From assembly GCA_030435675.1 (NCBI GenBank), contig CM059624.1:1636769-1700768 (forward strand): DNA of 64,000 bases. The letters run 5' to 3'. Positions 53,160 to 64,000 of the stretch are shown piece by piece (positions within the stretch are counted from its first letter, which is position 1; every line of letters starts with the position of its first letter). The position numbers were made by a program, and so were the translations under genes. Source of the DNA: Steinernema hermaphroditum (Eukaryota > Nematoda > Chromadorea > Rhabditida > Steinernematidae). The notes beneath the pieces were generated by a model. The model searched no databases, was not told the origin of the DNA, and saw only the letters and a program-made list of their open reading frames with translations.

Positions 53160-54057
53160 GTAGCATCGCGAAAATCACTGTCATCATTAACCTCAAAATG
53201 TAAGTCAGGGTTGCTGCTAGCTACATCAGAAACTCTGATAAAAATTCATTCTGAGCCTCTTTTGGTCTTTTCAAACTAGTACTAAAGTATGTAACTCCTA
53301 AATCAATTTTTTACCCTCCCCGGGAATATGAATGCATCAATCGATAGCTCTCGGCTTCATTAGTGATTTGCTGTCAGAACTGTGCGAACGGATTGATCCA
53401 TACGTAATTACAGGCCACAAACTGAATGGACGGACGCTTTCGTGCGTCTCTGTAAAATGCATTTTCCGTTCGATAGTGAGACACAACGGTCTTTGTAGAC
53501 TTCAGAATTAAGCACCTCTCGTGGTTCCCGTGACGATAGGCTTGCTGTGCCAATTGTGAGTTACAATCGCGAAAGAATTCCTGAGTTGACGGCGACCATA
53601 TTCTGATCTGTGATTCTCAAATGTCGCGCATCCAGGACCTTACATGCGGGTCTTTTGCTTCTTGTAGCTTAGTACCATCAAATAACCAAATCAGCACTAG
53701 CCTACTATTTCCATGAAGTCCGATTCACATTCGGACACTTTCCGTATTGAGGTAGACGCCTAGCAAACTTTTTGCAAAAGCCTCTTCGGTCTGACCTCAT
53801 TGTGCACTCTTGAGAGGTCGGAATCGGTCGGCTAGATGCCGATTAAGTGCATGTGTACGGTACCTATGACTGAGGTTTTTATAATCTTATTTTTTTCATG
53901 GAAAACTGCATAGTTTGGACTGGAGGTCGATTTCGAAATAAGTGTCTTTCTATTTGTTTTGAAGGTTGCTTGTTGCACTTGCTCAGCGCTTGAGATGATA
54001 CTTTTATCGTGACTTATGCCGTGTTCTCTTGACTTTCATTATTTCCAGAAATTTGTC
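53160..54057. other. Intergenic; possible decayed F-box-like fragment
   Basis: A 59-codon frame at 53332-53511 starts MHQSIALGFISDLLSELCER, resembling an F-box start, but has no continuation. The rest has no supported gene. ATTTCCAG at 54041-54048 precedes the start of the next gene. Confidence 0.3.
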
Positions 54058-55612
54058 ATGGATCAATTGTCGGGAGAAATCGTGGACAGAATCCTCGATC
54101 ACGTCAACTGCAAAAGTATGGTGAGAACCGCCGCCGGACCGTCCGAACATTGGGCAATCCGGGCTGCCGACCATTTGAAGCGCCGGTTCTTCTTGAACGT
54201 CGACATTTACATATATGGCAAAGCTAAGGACGAAATCGACGATCCAGTGGTTGATAGTTCTAAGCAAAAAGTGGAAGACGAGAAGATTCAGGTATGCGTC
54301 AAGCGCAAGTTCTTCCACGAGGAATCCTTCGCATTATGGGACTTCAAGAACGCAACGTGGGACCGTCGATACGCCCAGATTCAGAGCATTTCTATCCAAA
54401 GCTTTGATCGCCAAGATCAACTGCCGATCGAGCGGGCCGCCGCTGCCCTGGAAGAAGTACTTCAATTCGTCAGTCTTCCCGTCGACTCCATAGAACGAAG
54501 CCGCAGTTCTCTCGAAATCCATAATATTTCGCCGTCAGCAGTGGACACTGCTTTGAAGATACTCCAAGCTGTGCATAAGACATTCAATCAGCTGCGGAAC
54601 ATAAACCCTCAGGCTAACCATAGCTCCATCAACGACTACTTGAAGAACTATGTCTGTGAAGGAACACTTCTACAATCGCTTTATATTGAAGCACCATGTG
54701 ACGTCCATATGATAAAAGTCTTCATCGACAAGTGGTTGCATTCCAATGTTTATCTCCGCTTGGAATTAAGCAGAAGACCGCCTGAGGATTTGCTGAACGC
54801 TTATGGAATCAGTGATAGCCTTATTCAACATCCGTCAAGACGATGTTCTTTGTTCTTTGACCTAATAGAAGGTGGAAAATATTTTGTTGAAGAGGTGAGC
54901 ACGATGATCGTAGAATGCTGTGATGAAAGTTCTGTTTCAGCTCGGACATTATAATTATAAAAAGGTCGTATCGCTGATCGCCGATTGGAAGAATGGAAGT
55001 AGACTTCTCCTGGGCGCGGTTCAAGCGAAGAATGCATTCCATGACTTCTCGAAAAAGAGAATGATTCTCATGGAAACCGAAGACATCTGGGATCGCCTCA
55101 TGGATACGTGCCGTCTGATCAATGCGGTTCACGGTGGACTGAATTCCATCGTCATCCAGCATCACTTCGACACTGGATCGCTCGTTCTGTGCAAATACTT
55201 GGCCAGCAGGCGTGTTCTTACTCTCGATGTGTCGGTAAGTTCTCCTTGTTTATCACTGTGCACTAAATGTCCCCCTTTAGTACAAAACCTTCACTGTAGC
55301 TGCGTTTGAAGCCATTATCGACGATTGGAAGAAAAGCGATGGCAACTATGTAACGATTGGACACTCGACTATTGAAATGAACATCAAGTTCTGTTACCGG
55401 GAGGGGATTCCCAACAGCTTGTTGTGGGTCGAAGAAAATGAATTCAATTTCATTACTCACCCAACTGAGAACGCTCGCCTGAAGCTTCAGCGACTCTTCG
55501 CGGAAACTTGGGAGGTGACACTTCGGCTGTCAATTGTTCGAGTCGATCCTGAGGTTTGTCATCGATTCTGGGTTGTTTCTCATATGATTTGCTCTAGGTC
55601 ATGGCACGCTAG
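54058..55612 (+). CDS. F-box/FTH-like protein, four exons
   Basis: Exons 54058-54894, 54941-55234, 55281-55553 and 55598-55612, with introns of 44-46 bp, encode 472 aa. The N-terminus MDQLSGEIVDRILDHVNCK resembles an F-box helix; these proteins usually recruit Skp1 for SCF ubiquitin ligases. The body is long and helical. Two related C-terminal units, VVSLIADWKNGS and AAFEAIIDDWKKSDG with VTIGHSTIEMNIKF, look like repeats of the F-box-associated type. I chose the spliced end VDPE followed by VMAR because it uses consensus sites; reading through instead adds about 50 residues. ATTTCCAG, an acceptor, lies just upstream of ATG. Only 120 bp of 3' flank separate the stop from a transposon. Confidence 0.75.
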
Positions 55613-55733
55613 AATCTCAGAATTCTTTATGGATCGCTTGATGCTCCCCAGTGCGTTAGATGTTTTGTGTTGCATCATGATTGAAGTTATGGTTAAACAA
55701 GTTGCTATTCCTTAAGCCTCGTTCACGAATCCT

Positions 55734-56228
55734 CCGACGCGACGCGATGGTCGGCCGACGGCTTTTACGAGGTCGCCATTTTGCCGATTCTTTCGATGTC
55801 TACGGTCTTCCCAAGCTGCACAAACACCTATTTTCAACCCGAAGCGAATTTTTGGCTTGGCGACGGTGATCATCTGCGAGATTATACCCACGATTAAGGA
55901 ACATCGCCTGTTCAAGTGAATTTGACCCGCGTTTTGTCACGATTGCCAGTTATGACCTGTTCCGGGGACATTCGCACGTTCGGTCGGACCAAAATTAGGA
56001 AATTTCGCATGTTCGTACCCATTTGGGAAGACCTCGGAAAGTTCATTCTAGAACTTTTCAGGAATACCAGAAAATTTTCGTAAATGTCGTAGATTCGGAC
56101 CATGGACAACATGTTATAGTTGGGAAAATTCGCACATTCGGTTAAGCTGGGAATCGCTAGAGAAGGGTGGGTTCAGGCAAGCCGATGATCAGCCGACCGT
56201 CCGCGGTTGACTCTCGTGAACGAGGTTC
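55734..56228. mobile_element. Non-coding element related to 27229-30738
   Basis: Ends CCTCGTTCACGA and TCGTGAACGAGG, then GACGCGACGCG at the left tip. Internal blocks (CCATTTTGCCGATTCTTTCG, ACCTATTTTCAACCCGAAGC) match the 27-kb element. Flanks TCCTTAAG and TTCTAAAG agree in 6 of 8 bases. It lies directly after the F-box-like gene. Confidence 0.7.
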
Positions 56229-56316
56229 TAAAGTTTTACCGCTGTATCGAAGTGCCTTACGACGACCCCAGTATCCCCACAAGTCACACAGTATATCAAA
56301 TTTACTAATAAAACAT

Positions 56317-58186
56317 CTACATCCTCATGAGCTCTTCTACGTCGTCGGCCGATCGAACAGCTTCAGAAGTTAGCACCTCGATTCCCGTCTCTGTCACCAG
56401 AATGTCGTCCTCGATGCGGAACCCGATCCCGCGGAACTCTTCACGCACTTCGGCGTTGTGCCTCTGGATGTAGACGCCCGGCTCGATGGTGAAGCAGACG
56501 CCTGGTTGAATGGCTATGTTACGAGGTACTGTAGCCGTATCGTGGATGTCCATTCCGAGATAGTGGCTGACGTGGTGTGGGCACAGCCTGTCGCATTCCT
56601 AGACCCATTCATTTTACAACAAGCGGACAAGATCAAAATCTCACATGGACCATCTGCGTTTCGCTCGGTGGATTCTTGAATAGACGAATTTCCTCGAAAA
56701 CGTGACCTAGCAGCGCCAGCATGTGGAGATATAAGTCGTTTAGCTTCAGTGGACGCTCGCTTTTGGCATATTTCAGGAGTTGTTCATGCACGTAGTTCAG
56801 AGCCTAAAGTGATACGATAAGTTGAATCACAGCTGCATATGACATACATCATAAAGTTCCCTTTGCGCTGCAGTGAAGCGTCCACTAGCTGGAAAACACC
56901 TTGTGATGTCGGAAACGTAGTTGTCCACGTCGCATCCGGCGTCCACGAGAATACAGTCGTTTTCGGCAACTTCCTGAGGAACCAGTTAGCAACGTGGGGT
57001 CTATAAGGCCTACCAAGTTCGAGTCGATGTAATGGATCGTGTTGGCGCGATTCCCGGCGGCTACAACAGGAGGATAGGCAAGAGCTGCAGCGCCTCGACG
57101 GCGTACTTCGAATTCCAGCTGACCGATTATCTGGTTTTCGAGTTTTACGTCTAAAACAACGACTTATTACGGTAGGATCATGTAAAATCGGACAAAAAAC
57201 ATGCTACGTCCATGATTAAACCACAAGAAGGCATGACAACTGTATCAGAAAATAGACACTGAGAAATCTAACCAACTTCAAAGGGCGCAGTCTCAAAATA
57301 ACATTTCTGGTAGACAAATAAAGTAGACACTGTGCAGTTGTAGTTGCAGACACAGATGTATGACACACATTTCCTAGATAGACGTCTCGGGTCTGCAGAA
57401 ACGAGACGAGAGACACAATCCTAGAACGACGTAACGATCTACTTCATCAGCCGTGTCTAGACAGCACAGAAACAGACAAAGATGTTAGACTCACCCTTCG
57501 AATCCCTAATCATGGCATTCATTGCCTGTGCCCCAATCAGACACGTTTTTCGCATCATATCCTGCTCATAAGGCGACTTGACCACACGCAGCTTGTCTAT
57601 ATGATCCAAAATCGGGATCATCGACGTCGATCTGGCGAAAATCTCATTGACCGCGTCGTCTTTGCTGAACTGTGACATGTCAAATGCGAAAATCGAGTTC
57701 CTTCCCGATCTACCGGCAACGAAATTTTCGAATTCTCCCAACGGAAGTACTCGATCGACGCCGGATAGTTGAGACAACTGCAAAACAGACAATCGGAATA
57801 TTCAGAGTACATGATCGAACCTCTGCAAAACTCGGAATATCGCCATCCCAAAGCTGTTGGTTCTTTGTGCGCCGTTCGATGAAAAGAATGGACTCGGATT
57901 CCGTGAGCACGAGGCGAGAATTCGGCAGCGTAATGCCAGTCAGGTAGCGAAAGTTTGAGCACTGTCTGAAGGGATGAGGCACGTCCGGAGCGGAGAACGT
58001 CTTCTGTCGGCCTTTGAGCACGGCCGTCAGCGAGGCGGAGTCGTTGCTCTTCGCCTTTTCGCGTCTAAGCGATTCCATCAGACGTGCTCGGCGCACGGAG
58101 AACTCTTCGGAGGTGACAGCAGCCACTTGGCGAAGTGGCGCTCCAAGGGAGAAGCCCCTACGGCCAAGCATCGCCCGCCCAAGCAT
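56317..58186 (-). CDS. Mitochondrial Xaa-Pro aminopeptidase (XPNPEP3/Icp55 type)
   Basis: Exons from the 5' end: 58186-57821, 57777-57495, 57150-57014, 56973-56848, 56803-56645 and 56598-56317. They total 1353 nt, 450 aa. Residues 1-20 (MLGRAMLGRRGFSLGAPLRQ) are a mitochondrial-type leader. An aminopeptidase-P N-terminal domain follows (CSNFRYLTGITLPNS), then a pita-bread metallopeptidase domain. Metal ligands are all visible: DAGCD and YVSDITR (two Asp), HHVSHYLGMDIHDT (His), TIEPG (Glu) and GFRIEDD (Glu). It should remove an N-terminal residue before Pro or destabilising residues from imported proteins. Introns are 40-46 bp except one of 344 bp (57151-57494). TTTCAG precedes the ATG exon. 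I chose ATG 58186 over the GTG upstream. Confidence 0.92.
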
Positions 58187-58688
58187 CACTGAAATGCGAT
58201 AGAATTAGACGAGGAGAAATCGTTAAGAGGACACGACCGCAATGAGAGGGAAATCCAGATACTGCAAAATGTCTAGACGAAGATAGATAAGAGACGGTGA
58301 AAACCCACAGTGAAATCCACTGTCTAGACTGTCTATCAGGTTCTAGGTGCATGAAAGGAGACACACACAGAGCAGCCATTCCAGAAAATGCCTTATAGAG
58401 ACCGGTCTAACCGTGGACAATACACATGAGTAAACATGTAGGCCTAGAAAAAACACGTCCCTCCCCAAACAGTGACAAACTTCGTCAATCTTTGATCTAC
58501 CAACGCCCTCACATCGAAATACACAAAATGAAAATAGAGAGCGATTAGAACACAACAAAATGCGATCGTCAAACTTTTAATATTGCGTTTAACTTTCAAC
58601 AAAAGCACACAACAATTAACAAATTGTGAAACCATTAACATTCGAAAGCTGAAGATCATAAGCGACGGGCACACCAGGTTGCAGTTTA

Positions 58689-60441
58689 TTATTGTCCAGG
58701 GAGTCCAGGCATCTGTCCGCCGGATGGGGTTCTCGGCGCCTTGATCGTTTGGTCGATACTCAGGACGAGGCAGGCAGCTTCAGTAGCAGCAATGATCGCA
58801 TTCTAAACAAGAGCAGATAAGGAGAGCTCATGGAATCGCCGTTCGCACCTGTTTTACAAGGCTCGGCTCCCAAATGCAGGCTTCAAGGTTGTCGCGGACG
58901 CATTCTTTGTGGATGTCGACGCCAGCCCACTTCTCTCCCTTGGCGTGCTTGTTGCGAAGCTTATTCAGAATGTCGGTGGCATCCAGTCCAGCATTGAAGC
59001 ACAGCTGCTGTGGGATAACTTCGAAGGCGCGCGCGAAAGCTGTCCAGAAGAACTGTTCCTTTGAGGCAATGCCCTTCGCATGTTCTCGCAGGTGACGGCT
59101 GATCTCCATTTCGATAGCTCCTCCTCCGGCGACGATAGTATCGTTCTTCTTGGCGCGGCGAACAATCATGATGGCGTCATGCAGAGATCGCTCGGTTTCC
59201 GCGATGAACTGATCGGCACCGCCTCTCAGCAGCAGTGTGCAGGACTGAGCCTTCTCACATTCCAGGAAGAAGTTGTACCTTTAGCAAAGATCAGTTAGCA
59301 CTCGAGGTAAAAGTCTAAACATACCGTTCGCTTCCGACCTGTTGCTCGTAGAATACACCACACTTTCCGAGCACTGAGTCGTCAATCTGCGAAACGGTGG
59401 TCAGGACGGCGCCACCGCAAGATGCCATCGTGCGGTCCAGATCTTCCTGCGGCACTCTTCCGGCGCAGAACATATCGCGGTCGGCGAACCACTGGGTGGC
59501 GACGTCACCAATCGGCAGCTTCGAGAGAACGACCTTGGCGCCGGACTTATGAATCTGCTGCAGTTTGTTGTACAGGATGTCCCACTCGGCGTCAACGACC
59601 TTCTGGTATTCTTCAACGCTGGCGATGCGCACCTCGGCGTTTTCCTTCTCGGCCTTCAGTTCTAATTCGATGTTGAGCATGGCGATCTTGGGGTTTTTGT
59701 AGTGCTTGGGCTGCATTTCGAAACCGGCGTAGCTGAACGCCTTCTTGAACGCGACACCCTTGACCAGCTTGGATTCGAGAGTCGAACCTCCATTGACCTT
59801 TTTGATTCCGACCATGTCGATCGGTAGCCTCTCGTCCAAGAAGCTGACGGCATCAACAACCATCTCCGCGAAGTAGTGACGATCCTGGCTGACAAGTTTG
59901 CTGCTAAGAGTCGTTTCGGCGCACTTGATCAGCATGTGCCGCTTCTCCTCGTCCGTCTTCATGGAGACCGACAATTCGTGCAACTTCTTGATGGCTTCAT
60001 TTGAGGCGTCGGTGTAGGCACGGATGAGATGCAGAGGGTTCACACCCTCCTCAATGTACTGCCGGGCGTTCTTCAGGAATTCGGCTGCCAGCACAACGAC
60101 ACTCGTGGTTCCGTCACCCACTTCGGCGTCTTGACTCTTCGCGATGTCGACCATCACTTGCGCTGCTGGGAACACGATGTCCAGGAGCTTCAGAATCGTA
60201 GCTCCATCGTTCGAGATCGTGGTGACACCTTAACTAACCGCATCACTGTCAGCTCAAGCATACTAATATCCTCACCCTTGCGGTCAACAATGAGCTTGTC
60301 CAGTCCGCGAGGTCCAAGAGTCGTGCGGATGCTGTCAGCGACGATATTACAGGCGCTGATGTTACTGAGGATCTGCTGCACGCCCTCTTTGTCCTCGGTG
60401 CCTTCCTTAAGAAGGATAATCGGAGCGCCCATCATATTCAT
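58689..60441 (-). CDS. cct-7: Chaperonin CCT subunit eta
   Basis: Exons from the 5' end: 60441-60276, 60228-59325, 59278-58849 and 58802-58689, totalling 1614 nt, 537 aa. One of eight subunits of the cytosolic TRiC/CCT ring that folds actin and tubulin using ATP. Motifs: N-terminal [29 protein letters not shown], the nucleotide-binding GDGTTSVV with AEVGDGTTS, and the C-terminal [12 protein letters not shown] (catalytic Asp/Gly region) and [20 protein letters not shown]. The ending [10 protein letters not shown] is eta-like. Intron sizes are 46-47 bp. ATG at 60441; AG acceptor 14 nt upstream. AATAAA overlaps the stop codon. Full length for the family. Confidence 0.95.
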
Positions 60442-61588
60442 GGCTGGATGTTATCTGCAATGCGAATCTCTCGTTACGAACGGATTGACAATAAATACAT
60501 TCACGGGAAAAGCGGTCAAACCCACATCATTTTGGGCAATAAATGCTACAATTCGGGCCAATAGTAGCTAACAAAGCCTAAACAGTTGCTAATCATAGGA
60601 TTGGCACAGACTGAACCGACCATCCAGAAAGAAAAGCCAAGAAATGAATGCCGGAGGGATAGTTGCATAATTTTCACAACATGGACATTGACAGCGTTCT
60701 TGGTCGAGACTGAACAGTTTCACTTCATACTGTCTAGCCCATTTACGACTAGAACAAGGCCAAAAACAGCTGAAAACCTAAAATCCATAATTGTGCAATT
60801 GATGCAACACACCCACGAATGGAAAAAAATGCGCATTTGAATCACTTTGAGCGCGAACATCGCAGACGCTAAGGACATTTTCAACGACTCTCCACAACAT
60901 TTCAGGATAGTAAAACGAATTCAACACCACGCCCTAAAGCCAATTTAAATGGTCGCGCTCACTGTGTCCCATCGAACCAGAAAAGCACTTGATTCTTCGC
61001 GTCATCCGTCTTATTCAAAAAAGGTCCCAATTCCATGTTAAAAAACCTGACAGCGAATGATCACAAAATTGCAGAAGCAATCTGCTGGAAATGCGTTGCA
61101 AACAGTGCCACGATGATCTCGCCAAAGTGTCTCTTGTCTAGAACCAAAAATCGAATCAAATTCAGACAAGGGCAACCACAAATATTCGAAATTTCGACCG
61201 CCATTCCAGACAAAAATCCTCAGAAATTCAGACGAGACATGGTAATTGCACACAGCGGCGCCGCTGGGCCCGTGCTGAGCGAGGGAGTCACTCAGAGAAC
61301 AATCGAGAAGACCGAACGGTTGACTTCAAAATGCAAAGAATTCGAGAAGGTTTTACGGTCGTTGTCAAGTCGATCGTGGTGAGACCGATACAGGGACGGT
61401 TCAGATGAGCTACCATAAGACGTCCACCACCCCGCAGGGAAACCGTTTCAAGGCTAGATCACGTCTCTTCCATTCGGTTTTCTTCGAACTTTTTGCACTT
61501 CGCAAGTGATAAGCGGCGATGAGAGACGAAGATAGACGGGAGTGGAACAACACCATCGGTCGCCGAGGTCACCGACATCGATTTTTGT
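60442..61588. promoter_or_regulatory. Shared divergent upstream region
   Basis: The region between two divergently transcribed genes, CCT-eta (minus) and the mitochondrial carrier (plus), probably holds both promoters. A GC-rich segment at 61250-61330 is nearest the carrier start. I see no gene in it. Confidence 0.4.
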
Positions 61589-62968
61589 ATGGCAGCGGCG
61601 ACTTTTGTGACCGATTTCGTCGCAGGCTGGGTGTCCGGCTGTAGCGGCCTCCTCATCGGGCACCCGTTCGACACTGTCAAAACGCGTCTTCAAACTTCCA
61701 ACACGTACAATGGGATTTTCGACTGTTTTCGCAAAACTGTTTCCAAGGAGTCGGTAAGGATTTTAGGGATTTCGGGTTGCCGACGTTTTAGAGCTGTTTT
61801 ATATGATGCGGATTACTGTAAGTGGATGAAAATCATTCGGATTCGGGATAAATGAAGCTTATAAGTGACTCGGTGGCAAGTTCATATTAAAATGTCAAAC
61901 GTCGCTGGACAAAGGGTCGTAAAAGGTGCCTGATTGCGTTCACCACTTCGTTTATGATATTTGTACTTTGATCGGAACGAATAATAGCACAAGGCACATA
62001 AGCTACTAGGAAATGAGAAAAAAGGGATCGAAAACAAATCGTTTTTGGGCACAATTCCTGAAACAGGCCTTTGTTTTCGGAGTCCACATTGCCCTTATTC
62101 GGAGACTAAAAAGTGATAACCACCAATCAAAAGTTTGTCAGAATGATGTTTCCCGATGCTAAAGCGTGCCAGATTTGAATGGGTCAAGGTTCTTGAAACA
62201 GATGAATATGGAGTGGATGGTTTGCTTTAACGCTATAAACGAATAACTCCAAACTCCAAAATGGAGTCTTAGTTTACAATCCTTTTGTAAAGGATGCTTT
62301 CTAACTCTGAACCTTCTAAAAAATTCTACGCAAACAATTGAATATCTACCTTAAGTGTTTCTCTATGGGATACCGTATTCCTCTTGTATCGAAATTCACA
62401 CATCCATAAAAACAGATCTATCTGCACGGATCGCATCGTGTCGACTGAGTCAAAAGGTATACGGCTCAGTCGTTGTCTATCTCTGGGGTGGCCATCATAA
62501 GAAGTCCTCGATCTCCATCTCTCGGTTCCAACATTTCAGGTCCGAGGCCTCTACAAAGGCATGCTGGCCCCTTTCGTTTCCACCGGCGTCATGAACTCGT
62601 GCATGTTCGTCGGCTACAACCAGTCGCTAAGACTGCTCCATCCAGGAACCCACCGAGACCACGTCCCAATGCACAAAGTGTACGCCGCGCAACTCATCGG
62701 ATCATTGGTACAACTAATCCCCGGAATCCCCGTGGAGCACATAAAGACAAAACTACAAGTCCAATGCGAGAACAAGACAGCGCACTTCCGCGGTCCTTGG
62801 CACTGTTTCCGGGAACTGGTACAAACCGGCGGCATAAGGGCGGTGTATCGAGGCGGCGGTGTGCAAGTGTGGCGCGACTGCATCGGCTTCATGTTCTACT
62901 TCCCCGTTTACGAAAAGGGGAAGCGTGAAATCAAAAAGTTGATGAAGGACAAGGAGAGCATCGTGCCG
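61589..62968 (+). CDS. Mitochondrial carrier, SLC25 family, first two repeats
   Basis: Exons 61589-61753 and 62540-62968 (594 nt, 198 codons) are joined across a 786-bp intron and followed by a donor (GTGAGTG). The first repeat has the signature HPFDTVKTRLQ after TM1 (FVAGWVSGCSGLLIG), the second IPVEHIKTKLQ. GLYKGML and AVYRGG are the usual matrix-loop motifs. The family has three such repeats of about 100 residues. The third repeat must lie on a later exon, not found in this window, so the gene is partial. It moves small solutes across the inner mitochondrial membrane. The general shape suggests the SLC25A45/47/48 or related carnitine/amino-acid clade, but the substrate cannot be fixed. Confidence 0.82.
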
Positions 62969-63587
62969 GTGAGTGCTCCTGGGAAACCTTTTAGAGCTGT
63001 TTATTTGTGGTGTCTTTTGTTCGCACCGCCGCTTTGTTTACCGCCCGCTATTGATTAGAGTCGTTCGCGCGCACCGTGTTATTTTCGGTAACCACCTCGC
63101 GACCTCTCTCTCACAGCGCGCATGGCCACTTGTTAATCGTGTCACCGTCTTCCAGGTCTTTTGTTGGCGTTGTTTTCAATTTCTTCGGGAGGATGTTGGT
63201 TTTGTATTAAGGAAAGGCGCGCGAAATGTAAATAGAATTGAATTTTATATATGTTTTTCGCTCTTTTTCCTTTGGGAACGTGTTAATAGGCAAAAGGAAA
63301 TTGGGTTTGGATCCATCTGATCCATTTGTTACAAGTAAATTACATCTAGATCCAAGGGCTTTGGGGAGATGGTGTCATTTTTTGAGGAACTCCTAATCCT
63401 CTTGACCGTTGGTTTTTTGTCAGCCATGGCATGACGCCAAAGACTAAGTAGGTAGTGAATAAGAAGTTGGACAGAGAAAAAAATTACGATTTTTACAAGA
63501 TATTGATGAAAAATCATTGTTTTCTGATTACTATCTTAATTCAACGTGAGTCGACTCATAGTGAATTACTTGGGCAGCTGAAGATGT
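62969..63587. other. Intron or intergenic sequence, no gene seen
   Basis: This lies after a consensus donor of the carrier gene. I find no third carrier repeat or other gene. It may all be intron. Confidence 0.4.
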
Positions 63588-63672
63588 CCAACCATAGCTC
63601 AGTTGGTAGAGCGGAGGACTGTAGTGTTGGTCAGATATCCTTAGGTCGCTGGTTCGAATCCGGCTGGTTGGA
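63588..63672 (+). tRNA. tRNA-Tyr(GTA) with intron, third copy
   Basis: CCAACCA/TGGTTGG acceptor, D-arm TAGCTCAGTTGGTAGAGC, GGACTGTAG with a short intron before TATCCTTAGG, and T-arm GGTTCGAATCC. It has the same architecture as the copies at 15515 and 17924. If the carrier gene continues past the window, this tRNA sits in one of its introns. Confidence 0.92.
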
Positions 63673-64000
63673 ATTATTTTTATTTCTGGTTATTTTTCAA
63701 CTACAACATTATTTCGTAGGGTTTTACTCCATTTTCTGGGAGCAGCTCTTTTCTAGGCTCTGTGTAGTTTTTCATCCGCGTTCTACACATATCCGTTTTT
63801 TACAAAATTTCAATGATCCTATCCAATACAGCTAGAAACGGGCTGTGCTATTTATCGTACTTGATCCTGACGCCCTTTCAAACATTACTGATCATGACTT
63901 TTTGCAAAATTTCATCGCCTTGATCTGATAAGAAGTAGCAATAAACTTAGCATGCGTGTATCATCTTAAAAAAGTCATAAACGTGACCGGTCATTGACTT
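63673..64000. other. No gene seen
   Basis: AT-rich tail with no supported coding or RNA feature, possibly still intron of the carrier gene. Confidence 0.4.

Noticed and set aside
53332..53511. 59-codon F-box-like frame as a gene
   Set aside because: Too short, one weak motif, no continuation; kept only as a comment in the intergenic entry.

Overview
The window is from a nematode nuclear genome. Protein-coding genes have very short introns (mostly 40-47 bp), GT-AG boundaries and splice-acceptor-like TTTCAG just before start codons, which would fit trans-splicing. Gene content is nematode-like: a TWK two-pore potassium channel, F-box/FTH-like expanded families, short secreted Pro-rich genes, and Tc5-, MULE-, hAT- and BEL-type transposons. 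Two genes begin MDxVPxxF, which I associate with expanded families in Steinernema and relatives. The genus is an inference.

Layout. 1-6.5 kb: one small unrecognised gene (2239-2961) among decayed repeats. 6.5-11.1 kb: a TWK potassium channel on +, whose third resolved intron carries a 1.6-kb hAT-like element with an RTE-type reverse transcriptase fragment inside it. 13.2-18.2 kb: two paralogous secreted Pro-rich genes on +, each with a TATA box about 50 bp before ATG and one tiny intron, interleaved with two tRNA-Ser(CGA) and two intron-containing tRNA-Tyr(GTA) genes. An inverted duplication carries the 3' end of the second gene plus tRNA-Tyr. 19.1-24.3 kb: a Tc5-like transposon with ~355-bp inverted repeats, broken by a nearly intact hAT (perfect 8-bp target duplication). 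24.3-30.7 kb: foldback elements, including a 941-bp hAT palindrome. 30.7-50.2 kb: a transposon graveyard with a Jockey/CR1-like LINE, BEL gag-pol pieces in both orientations, a hAT, a MULE, a gypsy RT fragment, SINE-like insertions and a minisatellite.

50.2-64 kb is gene-rich again. It holds an F-box-like family gene (50731-51399), an F-box/FTH-like gene with four exons (54058-55612), and two minus-strand housekeeping genes: an XPNPEP3/Icp55-type mitochondrial X-Pro aminopeptidase (56317-58186) and chaperonin CCT subunit eta (58689-60441). A mitochondrial carrier (SLC25) is transcribed away from CCT-eta; its first two of three repeats are in the window. A tRNA-Tyr lies near the right edge.

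I see no operon beyond the close tandem minus-strand arrangement of CCT-eta and XPNPEP3 (about 0.5 kb apart). The strongest signals are not a new enzymatic system. They are exact transposon boundaries with target-site duplications, tRNA-like pol III sequences embedded in the terminal repeats of Tc5-type elements, a family of SINE-like inserts ending in a common hairpin, a 47-bp hAT-like element, and a TWK channel with non-canonical filters in both pores.
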